Assembly: GCA_910588985.1 (NCBI GenBank)
Contig: CAJURO010000012.1
Span: 1 to 64,000, forward strand
Source of the DNA: an uncultured Eggerthellaceae bacterium
Lineage (GTDB): Bacteria > Actinomycetota > Coriobacteriia > Coriobacteriales > Eggerthellaceae
Reading direction: 5' to 3'
DNA length: 64,000 bases
Within the stretch, counting starts at the first letter, position 1, and each line of letters begins with the position of its first letter. Below are positions 7,747 to 16,188 of this stretch, in pieces. A model generated the notes under the pieces. That model did not search any database, was not told the origin of the DNA, and saw only the letters and a list, made by a program, of their open reading frames with translations. A program made the translations under genes and the position numbers.

Positions 7747-8810
7747 TGGCCTGCTCCAGGAAGGAACTCGTTCGTGAATGCGGTATCGAGCGGGAGGGGC
7801 ATTTCTGTCAGCTGTTCGTCATTCATCCACGTATAGAACGCATTCCAGCGGGCAGGATCAATGTATCCCCAATAGGGGGCATCATCGGTGTAGCGGCTGC
7901 TGAGATAGCGTTGAGATGCCAGAGCAAGGTCAGGGTCGATCTCAGGCACGGCAGCCACAAGAAGCTCGGCAGCTTCATCAGGATTCTCTGCGGCATAGAC
8001 ATATCCTTTTGCGGTTGCCTCGAGGAAGCGGGCGATGAGATCGGGGTCGTTCGCGATGAGCTCATCGTTCGTGATGATGACGGGCGTGTAGAAGTCAAAG
8101 CGCTCATCCATATCGCGGAAGCTGAAGTAGTTCACGGGCACATCCTGCACGAGCGCATTTTGAAGGGCCCAGGCCTCATAGCACCAGCTTGATTCGAACT
8201 GCCCTGTTTGCAATCCCGAGACCTCATCAGATGTCCCTGCAGGAACAAGCTCGATCGTTGAGAAATCGCCGCCATCGCCGTTCACCACCGTGCGCACGAT
8301 AGCTTGCTCAACTGCTTGGTCCCAGGTGGCGTAGCTATGCCCGTTCATCTCGCCTGCACGTGTGATGTTCGCATCGGCTCGTGAGATGATGCCGCTCGTA
8401 TTATGCTGGATGATGGCAGCGATGGCAGTGACAGGGAGCGGGTCGGTCGAACCGAGATAATTCGCCATGACATCCTCGAAGCTTATGCCAAACTGCGCTC
8501 GTCCCGAAGCCACGAGCGCATCCGCTCCGTCCTCGGGTGGCTGCATGATGTCTATCTCGATCCCGACCTCTTCGTAATATCCGAGGTCACGTGCGGCATA
8601 GATGCCCGTGTGGTTGGTGTTCGGGGTGTAATCCAGCACGAAGGTGACCTTCTCAAGATCGTTATCGGTGGCAGAGTTGGTGGCAGAGCTTGATGCTTGG
8701 GAAGATGCGCAGCCTGCAAGCGAGAAGGCGAGTGCGACGGAAGCAGCAAGCGCGCAAAAGGCTTTCATTCGAGTGCGCATGCGCGAGCAGAAAGTGGTAT
8801 TCATGTTCAT
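7743..8810 (-). CDS. thiY: ABC substrate-binding lipoprotein, NMT1/THI5-like (ThiY type)
   Basis: A 355-residue exported lipoprotein. A basic start and hydrophobic segment end in the lipobox LAGC near residue 34, followed by a Ser/Ala-rich linker. The mature part opens VTFVLDYTPNTNHTGIYAARDLGYYEE, the NMT1/THI5-like motif in which W/Y-TPNTNHTG marks pyrimidine (HMP)-binding ThiY proteins. It overlaps both neighbours by 4 bp. The TPP riboswitch upstream of the operon supports a thiamin-precursor ligand; formylamino-HMP or HMP is inferred, not proven. Confidence 0.9.
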   Translation of the reverse strand: MNMNTTFCSRMRTRMKAFCALAASVALAFSLAGCASSQASSSATNSATDNDLEKVTFVLDYTPNTNHTGIYAARDLGYYEEVGIEIDIMQPPEDGADALVASGRAQFGISFEDVMANYLGSTDPLPVTAIAAIIQHNTSGIISRADANITRAGEMNGHSYATWDQAVEQAIVRTVVNGDGGDFSTIELVPAGTSDEVSGLQTGQFESSWCYEAWALQNALVQDVPVNYFSFRDMDERFDFYTPVIITNDELIANDPDLIARFLEATAKGYVYAAENPDEAAELLVAAVPEIDPDLALASQRYLSSRYTDDAPYWGYIDPARWNAFYTWMNDEQLTEMPLPLDTAFTNEFLPGAGQ

Positions 8811-9616
8811 TCATTCTCCTTGTATTTAAGCCAGGGCATCGTGATGCGCTCGAGGATCTTCACGATCCCAAGGAGCGCTAAGGATACGATGGCGATGACG
8901 ATGATCGATGCGAACATGGCATCGTAGGCGTACGATTTCCGCACGCGCGTCATATAGACGCCGAGACCAGAGAAGCCGCCAAGCCATTCGGCTACGACAG
9001 CTCCGACAACGGCATAGGTTGCACTGATGCGAAGCCCCGCGAAGAAGCTGGGAAGAGCTGCAGGGAGCTTCGCATAGCGGAAGATCTGAAAACGCGTTGC
9101 GCCCATCGTGCGAAGAAGGTCGATCTCATCTGGGTCAACGGACTTGAAGCCCGACGCGAGTGAGATCGTGATGGGAAAGAACGTGGTGAGCGCAACGAGC
9201 AGGATCTTCGGTAGCATGTCATAGCCGAACCACAGCACAAGCAGCGGAGCAATGGCGACGGTCGGAATGGTTTGCGAGATGGTGACAAGAGGCGTGAGGG
9301 CAGCGTCGACAAGCGTGAAGCGCTCCATGAGGCACGCAATGAGAGCACCGAGCGCAATACCTGAGATAAGGCCTATTGCAGCCTCTGCGAGCGTGGTGGC
9401 GGCATGGCTCGCAATGAGCCCTGCATCAGCGACGAGCGCGTCGCAAACATCCAGAGGCGAGGGGAGCAAGTAGCTTGGTACTATCCGAGTCGAGCAAGCT
9501 GCTTGCCAAAGACCCACGAAGAGGACGACAGCGAGAATGGGCGCCATGATGCGCACCCAGCGCTTCTTTGTGCGAGGGCCCGTTCGCAACGAGGTCACTG
9601 AGGACGGGTCGCTCAT
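8807..9616 (-). CDS. thiX: ABC transporter permease, thiamin/HMP type
   Basis: A 269-residue inner-membrane permease of the BPD_transp_1 family with about six helices. The EAA-type cytoplasmic loop that contacts the ATPase is seen in LLRTMGATRFQIFRYAKLPAALP. The C-terminal part has the GAVVAEWLGGFSGLGVYM pattern of SsuC/ThiX permeases. Start and stop overlap the adjacent genes by 4 bp, so it is translated with the binding protein and ATPase. Confidence 0.9.
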   Translation of the reverse strand: MSDPSSVTSLRTGPRTKKRWVRIMAPILAVVLFVGLWQAACSTRIVPSYLLPSPLDVCDALVADAGLIASHAATTLAEAAIGLISGIALGALIACLMERFTLVDAALTPLVTISQTIPTVAIAPLLVLWFGYDMLPKILLVALTTFFPITISLASGFKSVDPDEIDLLRTMGATRFQIFRYAKLPAALPSFFAGLRISATYAVVGAVVAEWLGGFSGLGVYMTRVRKSYAYDAMFASIIVIAIVSLALLGIVKILERITMPWLKYKENE

Positions 9617-9933
9617 GAGGGATAGGCAGCATTCAGCTCGGCATACTTGCCGACCTTGCGCTCGGTAGTAAGCAGATTCCCCTCAGGGCGATAGTCTATC
9701 TTCGCATAGGCCATCACCTTGCTGCTTCCCGCTTGCGCGGCAACCTTTTGGCAAGTGGCGAGCACATCCATGCAGGTGTCGTAGTCTCCTTCGAACGTTG
9801 ATTCGAAAGGCCCAACGAAGAGCGTTACGGGCTGTGTTTCGATGTAGGCGATCACCTCATCGACGATGCGACAGACCTCGTCGTCGTCAGGAGCATCGAT
9901 AGGGAGGATCTGCAGAGCAACGGCACATTCCAT
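9613..9933 (-). CDS. Thiamin-binding YkoF/MTH1187-family protein
   Basis: A 106-residue soluble protein of the thiamine-binding/DUF77 (MTH1187, YkoF half) family, a ferredoxin-like fold. The opening CAVALQILPID and the central ETQPVTLFVGPFESTFEGDYD carry the conserved pattern, with VMAYAKIDYRPEGNLLT at the end. Related proteins bind thiamin or HMP in the cytoplasm and often accompany ThiXYZ transporters. ATG 9933 is preceded by AAAGGAAAG; a longer frame to 9987 would run into the riboswitch terminator. It is the first gene after the riboswitch and its stop overlaps the permease start. Confidence 0.85.
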   Translation of the reverse strand: MECAVALQILPIDAPDDDEVCRIVDEVIAYIETQPVTLFVGPFESTFEGDYDTCMDVLATCQKVAAQAGSSKVMAYAKIDYRPEGNLLTTERKVGKYAELNAAYPS

Positions 9934-9952
9934 GTCTTTCCTTTCCGACGCG

Positions 9953-9984
9953 AAAAAAGTCCCGCGTCTTGTTCTGTGCGGGAC
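9953..9984 (-). terminator. Riboswitch expression-platform terminator
   Basis: On the minus strand GTCCCGC (9978-9984) pairs with GCGGGAC (9959-9965), followed directly by six Ts (9958-9953). It sits between the TPP aptamer and the first gene, 20 bp before the start codon, so ligand-controlled premature termination is the likely mechanism. Confidence 0.85.
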
Positions 9985-10006
9985 CACGTTCGGGCTGAAA
10001 AGTATG

Positions 10007-10096
10007 GGTCCCTACGCTGGCATTATCCAGATCAGGTTTTGGGTCGGAGACATACGGTCTCCCTCTCAGCCGGACGAATTCCAGCTCCCCTTCGGC
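10007..10096 (-). promoter_or_regulatory. TPP (THI-box) riboswitch
   Basis: The minus strand carries the conserved aptamer elements in order: GGGGAGC, GGCTGAGAGGGA, ACCTGATCTGGATAATGCCAGC and GTAGGGA (the T-loop-like GGCUGAGA and the CUGAUCUGGAUAAUGCCAGCGUAGGGA core are diagnostic). It precedes the thiamin-family transporter operon and is followed by an intrinsic terminator. Thiamin pyrophosphate binding should shut off the operon. Confidence 0.95.
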
Positions 10097-10131
10097 GCTA
10101 TTCTATCGCATGATGCACATGTGATGCGAAG

Positions 10132-10929
10132 TCAGAACTCCATTTTCAAGGTGTAGTATTCACCTTTCCGCTCGACGGCAAGATCGCAGTCGAAGAGCTC
10201 CGAGATCATCTCAGAGGTAAGCGTCTCACGTTTGCTGCCATCTTTGAGCACATGCCCATCCTTGATGAGGATGACGCGATCGATCTCGGGGGTGATGTCT
10301 TCAAGGAAATGGGTGACAAGGATGAGCGAGCGTCCGCTCTGCGATATCCGTCTCATGGTCTTGCGAATGTGATACATGCCGCGCGGATCGAGCCCTGCGC
10401 AAGGCTCGTCGGCGATGAGCGCCTCTGGGTTGTGCACGAGCGCACGGGCAATGAGGACGCGCCTTGCCTGTCCAGAAGAGAGCGTCATCACATCACGATC
10501 CTCCAAGTCGGCTATCCCGAGCTCTTGCATGATCGTCCGTGCAGCATGTTCCTGCTCTGGTGTGACATGCTTGCGCAAAGGGATCCCGAGGGCGCCGAAG
10601 AATCCTCCCTCGACGATCTGTATGGCAGGAAGATGCACGGAGATCTGCGATTGCATCGTAGAGGAGACGACGCCGATGTGGCGTCTGACCTCTTCCAAGG
10701 TTGCGCGAGCATTTCCCAGGAAGAGCACAGGAGGCAGGTCCCTGTGCAGAGGAAGCACTTCCCGTGTCATCATTTGGACGAAGGTCGATTTGCCAGCTCC
10801 GTTCGGACCAAGGATGGCAACTGATTCGCCTTGCGCAAGGGAAAGGTCATCGATGCACAAGATCTCTCGCCCCGCGCGCATGATAGCGGCATCGCGAAAA
10901 GCAACGAACGGTGGGCACTGGCCTTCCAT
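10132..10929 (-). CDS. Orphan ABC transporter ATPase
   Basis: A 265-residue stand-alone ABC ATPase. Walker A is GPNGAGKST near residue 40. The signature is LSSGQARRVLIARAL and Walker B is ALIADEPCAGLD. The variant LSSGQ signature resembles the YlmA/ModF-like group of single ATPases rather than a particular importer. No permease or binding protein is adjacent; a lipoprotein gene lies 38 bp upstream on the same strand. The chosen ATG at 10929 lacks a clear ribosome site, so the true start may differ. Substrate unknown. Confidence 0.75.
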   Translation of the reverse strand: MEGQCPPFVAFRDAAIMRAGREILCIDDLSLAQGESVAILGPNGAGKSTFVQMMTREVLPLHRDLPPVLFLGNARATLEEVRRHIGVVSSTMQSQISVHLPAIQIVEGGFFGALGIPLRKHVTPEQEHAARTIMQELGIADLEDRDVMTLSSGQARRVLIARALVHNPEALIADEPCAGLDPRGMYHIRKTMRRISQSGRSLILVTHFLEDITPEIDRVILIKDGHVLKDGSKRETLTSEMISELFDCDLAVERKGEYYTLKMEF

Positions 10930-10967
10930 GGTGTGAGGATGAATGGTGAGAGCAGCTGCCTACTTAC

Positions 10968-11534
10968 CTACTTGTGGAAGACGACGCTGTCAAGGCTTGC
11001 GAAGGCAGATTCCTGAGCAACAGGTTGCCATTCGTTGCCGTTGAGGACATAGTCGATCGCGAGCGTCTCGGTATTGATCTCGGTGTTGTTCAACACATCC
11101 ATCACGCGCTCTGCGACAAGAGCGGTGAGCGCGTCGGCATCCATGTCGGCCAAGGAGGCATCTGAGGACATCTCGTCAACCATCACCTTGATCTTCTCGG
11201 CGAAGTCCGCATAGCTCTTTGAGATGATAGTCACATTCGCGGTGGCGTTCTTCCCATCCACGGTGATGTCATCGATGGAGTAGTCGAACCCATCAAGCAC
11301 CGCTACAGCGAACTCTTGATTATCGATTCCCATTTCGCTCAATCCCTCATTCTCAGCGAGAGAAGCGATCTGAGAGAGCGCCGAATCATCAGCATTCTTG
11401 TATGCATTGAGCTGCTCGGTCAATGAATCCCGAATGACCTTTGTGGGATCTTCGCTGCATCCGATCAGGGCGAAGGTGCAGCTTATGGCAAGGACTGCGC
11501 TGAGGGCAAATGCCAGGATCTTCTTGAGGTTCAT
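10968..11534 (-). CDS. Unrecognised lipoprotein
   Basis: A 188-residue exported lipoprotein. The signal peptide KKILAFALSAVLAISCTFALIGC ends at the lipobox Cys near residue 26. The mature part is acidic and mostly helical then strand (TVDGKNATANVTIISKSYAD), resembling small DUF5105/DUF4878-like domains that share a cystatin- or NTF2-like fold. I cannot name a family with certainty. It may be co-transcribed with the ABC ATPase downstream. No catalytic motif is visible. Confidence 0.7.
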   Translation of the reverse strand: MNLKKILAFALSAVLAISCTFALIGCSEDPTKVIRDSLTEQLNAYKNADDSALSQIASLAENEGLSEMGIDNQEFAVAVLDGFDYSIDDITVDGKNATANVTIISKSYADFAEKIKVMVDEMSSDASLADMDADALTALVAERVMDVLNNTEINTETLAIDYVLNGNEWQPVAQESAFASLDSVVFHK

Positions 11535-11646
11535 GGGGTGCCTTTCTTGTCTGTAGTGCGTTCATTGGCTCATAGAAAGCAGTGTAGATGATTTCTTACC
11601 GCCAGATGGTCAGATCGAAGCTTTAAGGATAAAGTGCGGCGCGCTC

Positions 11647-12069
11647 TTAGACGAGCTTTCCTTTGCAATGGTCGATCATGTGCTGGATGATCTGCGCGGT
11701 CCAGCCTTCGAATTTCTGCTTGCGTGGCACGAGCTTGCCATCTTTGAGCTCGTCAAAGGAGACGTTGATCCATGCGAAGCGGGTGACCTTCTTAGGCTCG
11801 CCTTCATGGGAGAAGCATTCCTCTTCGACCTTCGAGGGATGGAGCGCTTGCCTCATGACGGGATTCAACATGACGTGCTTCTCGTCATGCTCGTCCAAAT
11901 AGACGACGATCGCCTTCGTTTCTCCGATCTGATTGGCGGCCAAGCAGGCAACATCCTCAAGTGAATCGAATGTGTCCAGCAGATCATCGATGATAGGCGC
12001 ATCCTCTGCGGTTGCCTTCTCGCAGGCAATCGAGAGGATTTCGTTGTCTGTGACAATGTCTTTGACCAT
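11647..12069 (-). CDS. Peptide deformylase-like protein lacking the catalytic Glu
   Basis: A 140-residue protein of the peptide deformylase fold. Motif 1 reads CLAANQIG (residues 42-49; usually GxGLAAxQ). Motif 2 is EECFS with the metal-ligand Cys at 85. Motif 3 is HMIDH at 130-134, where the family has HExDH. Both metal-binding His residues and the Cys remain, but the general-base Glu is Met; the codon is ATG. The nucleotide reading around 11665-11685 is clean, so this is not a frameshift. Deformylase activity is therefore doubtful. A -10 box lies 40 bp upstream. A canonical deformylase is presumably encoded elsewhere. Confidence 0.8.
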   Translation of the reverse strand: MVKDIVTDNEILSIACEKATAEDAPIIDDLLDTFDSLEDVACLAANQIGETKAIVVYLDEHDEKHVMLNPVMRQALHPSKVEEECFSHEGEPKKVTRFAWINVSFDELKDGKLVPRKQKFEGWTAQIIQHMIDHCKGKLV

Positions 12070-12108
12070 GCGATCTTCCGATCCTTCGCTTTCCAGGTGT
12101 ACCTTCGC

Positions 12109-12114
12109 ATTATA
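12109..12114 (-). promoter_or_regulatory. -10 box for the deformylase-like gene
   Basis: A perfect TATAAT on the minus strand, 40 bp upstream of the ATG at 12069. No good -35 hexamer is seen at normal spacing. The rest of 12115-12382 holds the hairpin at 12196 and no gene I can support. Confidence 0.45.
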
Positions 12115-12195
12115 TCCGTTCAGCGCGCTCCCTCATAGGCGCAAGGGGAGGTGAGAGGACAGACTCTTGTGCAGACAGGTCGGGTTCTGATATCT

Positions 12196-12232
12196 GGGGG
12201 TATGACAGGGAGCAGTTCAAACGTCATACCCC
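12196..12232. other. Hairpin in divergent intergenic region
   Basis: GGGGTATGAC (12197-12206) pairs perfectly with GTCATACCCC (12223-12232) around a 16-nt loop. A competing outer pairing exists: CAGACAGG near 12173 with CCTGTCTG near 12231. There is no T-tract on either side, so it is not a typical terminator. It lies between the deformylase-like gene (minus) and the MBL gene (plus), and could be an operator or leader structure. Confidence 0.4.
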
Positions 12233-12382
12233 TGTCTGAATGGGGAAGGAGCCTGTACCGAGCACGATAGTGCAACGATCGCACAACAGATCCGCTCCTG
12301 CATGCATCCTTTGAGCTCAAGCCGAGGATAATCGGCTCTGAACCGTGAAGTCCAAGCGGGTATCCTTGAGGAAAGAGCGAAG

Positions 12383-13441
12383 GTGGTCGGTGTGCTATGG
12401 CAAAAGGTGTTCGACAATCCTGAGGTGTTCCTGATACAGGTGCCCTTTCGCAATGTGGTCACCACAGAGACGAACGTGTATGTCATCCGAAGCGCCAATG
12501 AGGTCCTCATCGTCGATCTGGGGGCACCGACCGAGGCCGCGGCCCAGGCGCTCCTCTGCGCGCTTGATGAAATAGGCGTTGACCTCGCACATGCGTCGAT
12601 CTTCTTCACTCACATGCATTATGACCATGCGGGCCTCGCCTGCGAGCTGCCCCTTTGTGGCAATGCGGTCTATCTCAACGAGCATGAGCTCCGTGCGAGC
12701 GAACCATCCTTTGCAAAAGAGATATCTGAGTACGTGACCGATCGCTTTCAGAGAGAGGGAATGTCATCTTCGCAGGCAGCTGAAGTGGGCGCACCGATCG
12801 AGATCACCACGCCGATCTCGGCATGCGTCGATCATGTTGAGATCATGCGAGATGGGGATGTATTCTCAGTCGGCTCGTATGTCTTCGAAGTTGTTGACCT
12901 GCCTGGGCATACGCGTGGGATGCAGGGGCTCTACCAGCCGAACACAGGGCTCTTCTTCGCGGGCGATCAACTGCTCTTTCTCATCACGCCCTCCATCGGG
13001 CTTTTCCTTGACGGTTCTGACAGCTTTGCCGCATATGAGCGCAGCATGAGCAAGCTCCTTTCGCTCGACATCACGCATCTCTATCATTCTCATGGTGCCA
13101 TCAGGCGCGACTTTCGCGATCGGGCCGAGGCTATCTTGAAGGCGCGACGTCGCCGCTGCGATGAGGTGGTCGGCATCATCGAAGATGCGAACGCATCAGG
13201 GTATCAGCCAACAGGCGTCGAGGTCATCGAGCGCATCGGATGGCGCATCCCCTTCCCGCGGATCGCAGATTGCGACATACGTCAGCAGTGGCTCATCTAC
13301 ACGCAAGGAGTTGCCTTGCTCGATCATCTCACGTTCGTACAGCGTATCTGCCGAACGAGCGAATCGGCGCTCGTTGGCAATGCTTTCATGACGAATAGGT
13401 ATTCGCTGCCAAGATTGGTGGATAATACGTATCTCTCATAA
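12383..13441 (+). CDS. MBL-fold metallo-hydrolase
   Basis: A 352-residue cytoplasmic metallo-beta-lactamase-fold hydrolase. The metal site is visible as THMHYDHAGL near residue 75 (HxHxDH), then the His of DLPGHTRGM, the Asp of LFFAGDQLL, and the His of YHSHGAI. The C-terminal 90 residues are helical and resemble the accessory segment of glyoxalase II/LACTB2-like proteins (winged-helix-like). Substrate unknown. GTG at 12383 is preceded by GAGGAAAG. It is followed by the UbiB-type kinase gene with a 39-bp gap. Confidence 0.85.
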   Translation: MVGVLWQKVFDNPEVFLIQVPFRNVVTTETNVYVIRSANEVLIVDLGAPTEAAAQALLCALDEIGVDLAHASIFFTHMHYDHAGLACELPLCGNAVYLNEHELRASEPSFAKEISEYVTDRFQREGMSSSQAAEVGAPIEITTPISACVDHVEIMRDGDVFSVGSYVFEVVDLPGHTRGMQGLYQPNTGLFFAGDQLLFLITPSIGLFLDGSDSFAAYERSMSKLLSLDITHLYHSHGAIRRDFRDRAEAILKARRRRCDEVVGIIEDANASGYQPTGVEVIERIGWRIPFPRIADCDIRQQWLIYTQGVALLDHLTFVQRICRTSESALVGNAFMTNRYSLPRLVDNTYLS

Positions 13442-13480
13442 GACCAAGAGAGCTGATTGGGGCAAAGGAGGTGCAGAGCA

Positions 13481-15133
13481 ATGGCTACATTCCAGGAATT
13501 CCTGCGTTTAGCTGAGGTATCCATCTCAGACAAGACCTCGGGAAAGAGGATGCGCCAGATCCTGCACATCCTGCGAACGTATGAGGTGTATAAGGGGCTC
13601 ACTCCTGACAAGGCGGTCAAAGTGCTTGAAGCGCTCGGACCGACGTATGTGAAGATCGGACAGATCGCCTCGACGCGCTCCGATATCCTTCCGATGGCGT
13701 ATTGCGAGGCATTCGCACGCCTGCACGCTGATGTCGACCCGCTCCCTTATGAGACGGTGCTTGCATGCATAGACAAGGCGTATGGGCGAAGCTGGGAAGA
13801 TGTCTTCCTGGCAATCGACGAGAAGCCATTAGGGTCAGCGTCGATCGCGCAGGTACATGCAGCAGTATTGCTCGATGGGACGCTTGTGGCGGTGAAGGTG
13901 CGTCGCCCTGGCATCGTCGACGAGATGGCTGAGGACATCGCTCTCATGAAGCGCTTGCTGACCACAGCGGAGTTCCTCACCACAGAGCATGAGGAGATGA
14001 TGCTCACGTTCGGCAATCTTTTGGAAGAGCTTGAGCGAACAACGGCGAGCGAGCTTGACTTCACTGTCGAATTGAACAATCTTCTGCGCTTCTTCACTGA
14101 GGTTGAGAATCAGGAAGGCGTCACCTCGCCGCTTCCGTTCCCTGAGCACTCGAACGAGTCCGTGCTTGTCATGCAATACATCGATGGTGTGCCCATCAAC
14201 GATGTCAAGGCCCTTGAGGCTCAGGGGGATGATGTTGAGGAGCTTGCGAATCGCCTTGTGCAAAGCTATATCTCGCAAGTGCTCGACCATGGCTTCTTCC
14301 ATGCCGATCCGCATGCGGGGAATGTCATGGTGCGCAACGGCACCATCGTTTGGATCGACCTGGGCATGACAGGAACGCTCGATTCGAGCCAGCGCAGGCT
14401 TGTCAGCAAGATGTTCCAGGCTGTCACGCAGAACGATCCCTATCAGCTCATGGAAGCGGTCACGGGGATATCAACGCGTCACGGCGAAGTCGACACAGGC
14501 GAGCTTCTTCGTCAGCTCACCGCGCTTCTGGATAAGTACGGATCTGCTGATCTGGCTGATATTCACATCGGCGAGGTGTTCGGCGAAGTGGTCGAGATCC
14601 TGCGTCAGCATCATTTGGTGGTGAACCCTTCAGTCACGATGCTCGCACGCGGATTCGTCACCATAGAGGGGCTGCTCTCGAAGATCGACCCTTCGCTGAA
14701 TGTGCTCGACATCGTCAGCCAGCATGTCGTGATCGCAGCGCTCGACCCCGTCAACATCGCGCGCACGGCACGTGGAACGCTTTCCGATATCAACACGTCG
14801 CTCGAATCGATGGCGAAGTTGCCTGCACAAGTTTCCAATACGCTTGATATGCTCGACAAGGGCGAGTTGTCGGTTCGCGCGGATATGAAAGTGTCGGAAG
14901 ATGCGCTTGCGACGGTCTATGCAGCAGTAGGACGCATCTCGCTTGCGCTCATCTCGGTCGGCCTCTTCCTTGGCTCGTCCATCCTTTGCACGACCGATAT
15001 GCAGCCAAAGCTGCTCGAAGTCCCTGTTCTCGGCGTGCTTGGATATATTGGTGCGTTCGTCTTAGGCGTATATGTGATCGTGCAGACATTCAAGAGCCGC
15101 CATAGGATGAAGAACCATCAAAAGCCTGATTGA
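13481..15133 (+). CDS. UbiB/ABC1/ADCK-family atypical kinase
   Basis: A 550-residue membrane-anchored atypical kinase. The family's KxGQ motif appears as YVKIGQIASTRSDILP near residue 62. Then come the ALGxAS-like GSASIAQVHAA, the ATP-binding Lys in VAVKVRRPG, the catalytic FHADPHAGNVMV and the metal-binding IDLGMTG. Two hydrophobic helices close the protein (VGRISLALISVGLFLGSSIL and VLGYIGAFVLGVYVIV). Family members support ubiquinone or isoprenoid-lipid metabolism; which quinone applies here is unknown. ATG 13481 follows AAGGAGG at 9 bp. Confidence 0.88.
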   Translation: MATFQEFLRLAEVSISDKTSGKRMRQILHILRTYEVYKGLTPDKAVKVLEALGPTYVKIGQIASTRSDILPMAYCEAFARLHADVDPLPYETVLACIDKAYGRSWEDVFLAIDEKPLGSASIAQVHAAVLLDGTLVAVKVRRPGIVDEMAEDIALMKRLLTTAEFLTTEHEEMMLTFGNLLEELERTTASELDFTVELNNLLRFFTEVENQEGVTSPLPFPEHSNESVLVMQYIDGVPINDVKALEAQGDDVEELANRLVQSYISQVLDHGFFHADPHAGNVMVRNGTIVWIDLGMTGTLDSSQRRLVSKMFQAVTQNDPYQLMEAVTGISTRHGEVDTGELLRQLTALLDKYGSADLADIHIGEVFGEVVEILRQHHLVVNPSVTMLARGFVTIEGLLSKIDPSLNVLDIVSQHVVIAALDPVNIARTARGTLSDINTSLESMAKLPAQVSNTLDMLDKGELSVRADMKVSEDALATVYAAVGRISLALISVGLFLGSSILCTTDMQPKLLEVPVLGVLGYIGAFVLGVYVIVQTFKSRHRMKNHQKPD

Positions 15134-15224
15134 GCAGGGGCGCAGCGATGCGCTTGACAGGCTGCCGTCTGACGATAAGAATGAGCGGAGCAAAACTTAA
15201 ACCCAGTAGTGAGGATGCCCACTC

Positions 15225-15533
15225 ATGGACATGAAGAAGATGATGAAGCAAGCGCAGAAGATGCAGCGTGATGCAGCGCTTGCTCAAGAAGAGATCAACA
15301 ACACCGAATTCAGTGCCACCGCTGGCGGTGGTATGGTCGAGGCGCACGTTATGGGCGATATGAGCGTGAAGAGCATCACGATCGATCCCGATGCGGTCGA
15401 TCCAGAGGACGTGGAGATGCTCGAGGACATGGTCGTTGCAGCCATCAACGAGGCACTCCGCTCCGCTGCTGAAGCAAGCAACGCGCGCATGAGCTCTGTT
15501 ATGGGCGGTATGTCCATCCCAGGTCTGATGTAG
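15225..15533 (+). CDS. ybaB: YbaB/EbfC nucleoid-associated protein
   Basis: A 102-residue DNA-binding protein of the YbaB/EbfC family, which forms tweezer-like dimers. It begins MDMKKMMKQAQKMQRD, then FSATAGGGMVEAHVMGDMSVKSITIDP, both typical. It is followed 24 bp later by recR, the usual partner. In many bacteria dnaX precedes the pair; here dnaX lies 28 kb away. The ribosome site GAGG precedes the ATG. Confidence 0.93.
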   Translation: MDMKKMMKQAQKMQRDAALAQEEINNTEFSATAGGGMVEAHVMGDMSVKSITIDPDAVDPEDVEMLEDMVVAAINEALRSAAEASNARMSSVMGGMSIPGLM

Positions 15534-15557
15534 CAGCATCCCTGCTGATCGCACATC

Positions 15558-16157
15558 ATGCAAGCTGCCCCTTCGATACAGAAGCTCCTTGACGAGCTTG
15601 AGCGGCTTCCCGGCATCGGGCCCAAGTCAGCGCAGCGCATCGCCTACTATATTCTCAATACGTCAACTGATGCGGCGCTTGAGCTCTCACGTGCTATCGA
15701 AGACGTGAAGAGCACGGTCTCATTCTGCACGGTGTGCTTCAACTATGCGCAAGAGGCTGTATGCGAGATCTGCGCGAGCGAAAAGCGCGACCATTCGCTC
15801 ATCTGCGTGGTCAGCGAACCTCGCGATATCCCGCCCATCGAGCGCACAGGCGTGTTCGATGGCGTCTATCACGTGCTTGGCGGCGCGCTTTCGCCGATGG
15901 AAGGCATCGGGCCAGAAGAGCTGCGCATCAAAGAGCTCATGGCACGCTTAGCTGACGAGGACATAGAGGAGGTCGTCATCGCCACCGATCCCAATATCGA
16001 AGGCGAAACGACAGCTGCCTACCTTGCGCGCCTCATTTCTCCGCTTGGCATCACCGTCACGCGCCCTGCAAGCGGCTTGCCCGTTGGAGGCGACCTTGAG
16101 TTCGCCGACGAGGTGACACTTGGGCGCGCCATAGAGGAGAGACGACCGGTGCGATGA
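15558..16157 (+). CDS. recR: Recombination mediator RecR
   Basis: A 199-residue RecR that acts with RecF/RecO to load RecA at gaps. A helix-hairpin-helix (LPGIGPKSAQRIAYYIL) opens the protein. A C4 zinc finger follows (CTVC ... CEIC, near residues 57-72). The Toprim domain shows ICVVSEPRDIPPIERTG and ATDPNIEGETTAAYL. The closing VGGDLEFADEVTLGRAIEERR is the RecR tail. It is in a row with ybaB and the molybdenum-cofactor gene. Confidence 0.96.
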   Translation: MQAAPSIQKLLDELERLPGIGPKSAQRIAYYILNTSTDAALELSRAIEDVKSTVSFCTVCFNYAQEAVCEICASEKRDHSLICVVSEPRDIPPIERTGVFDGVYHVLGGALSPMEGIGPEELRIKELMARLADEDIEEVVIATDPNIEGETTAAYLARLISPLGITVTRPASGLPVGGDLEFADEVTLGRAIEERRPVR

Positions 16158-16188
16158 ACACGCGTCAAGGTCATAAAAGGAGATGAAG

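Noticed and set aside
12196..12232. Intrinsic terminator for the MBL or deformylase-like gene
   Set aside because: The stem is perfect but no T-tract follows on either strand and it lies upstream of both genes.
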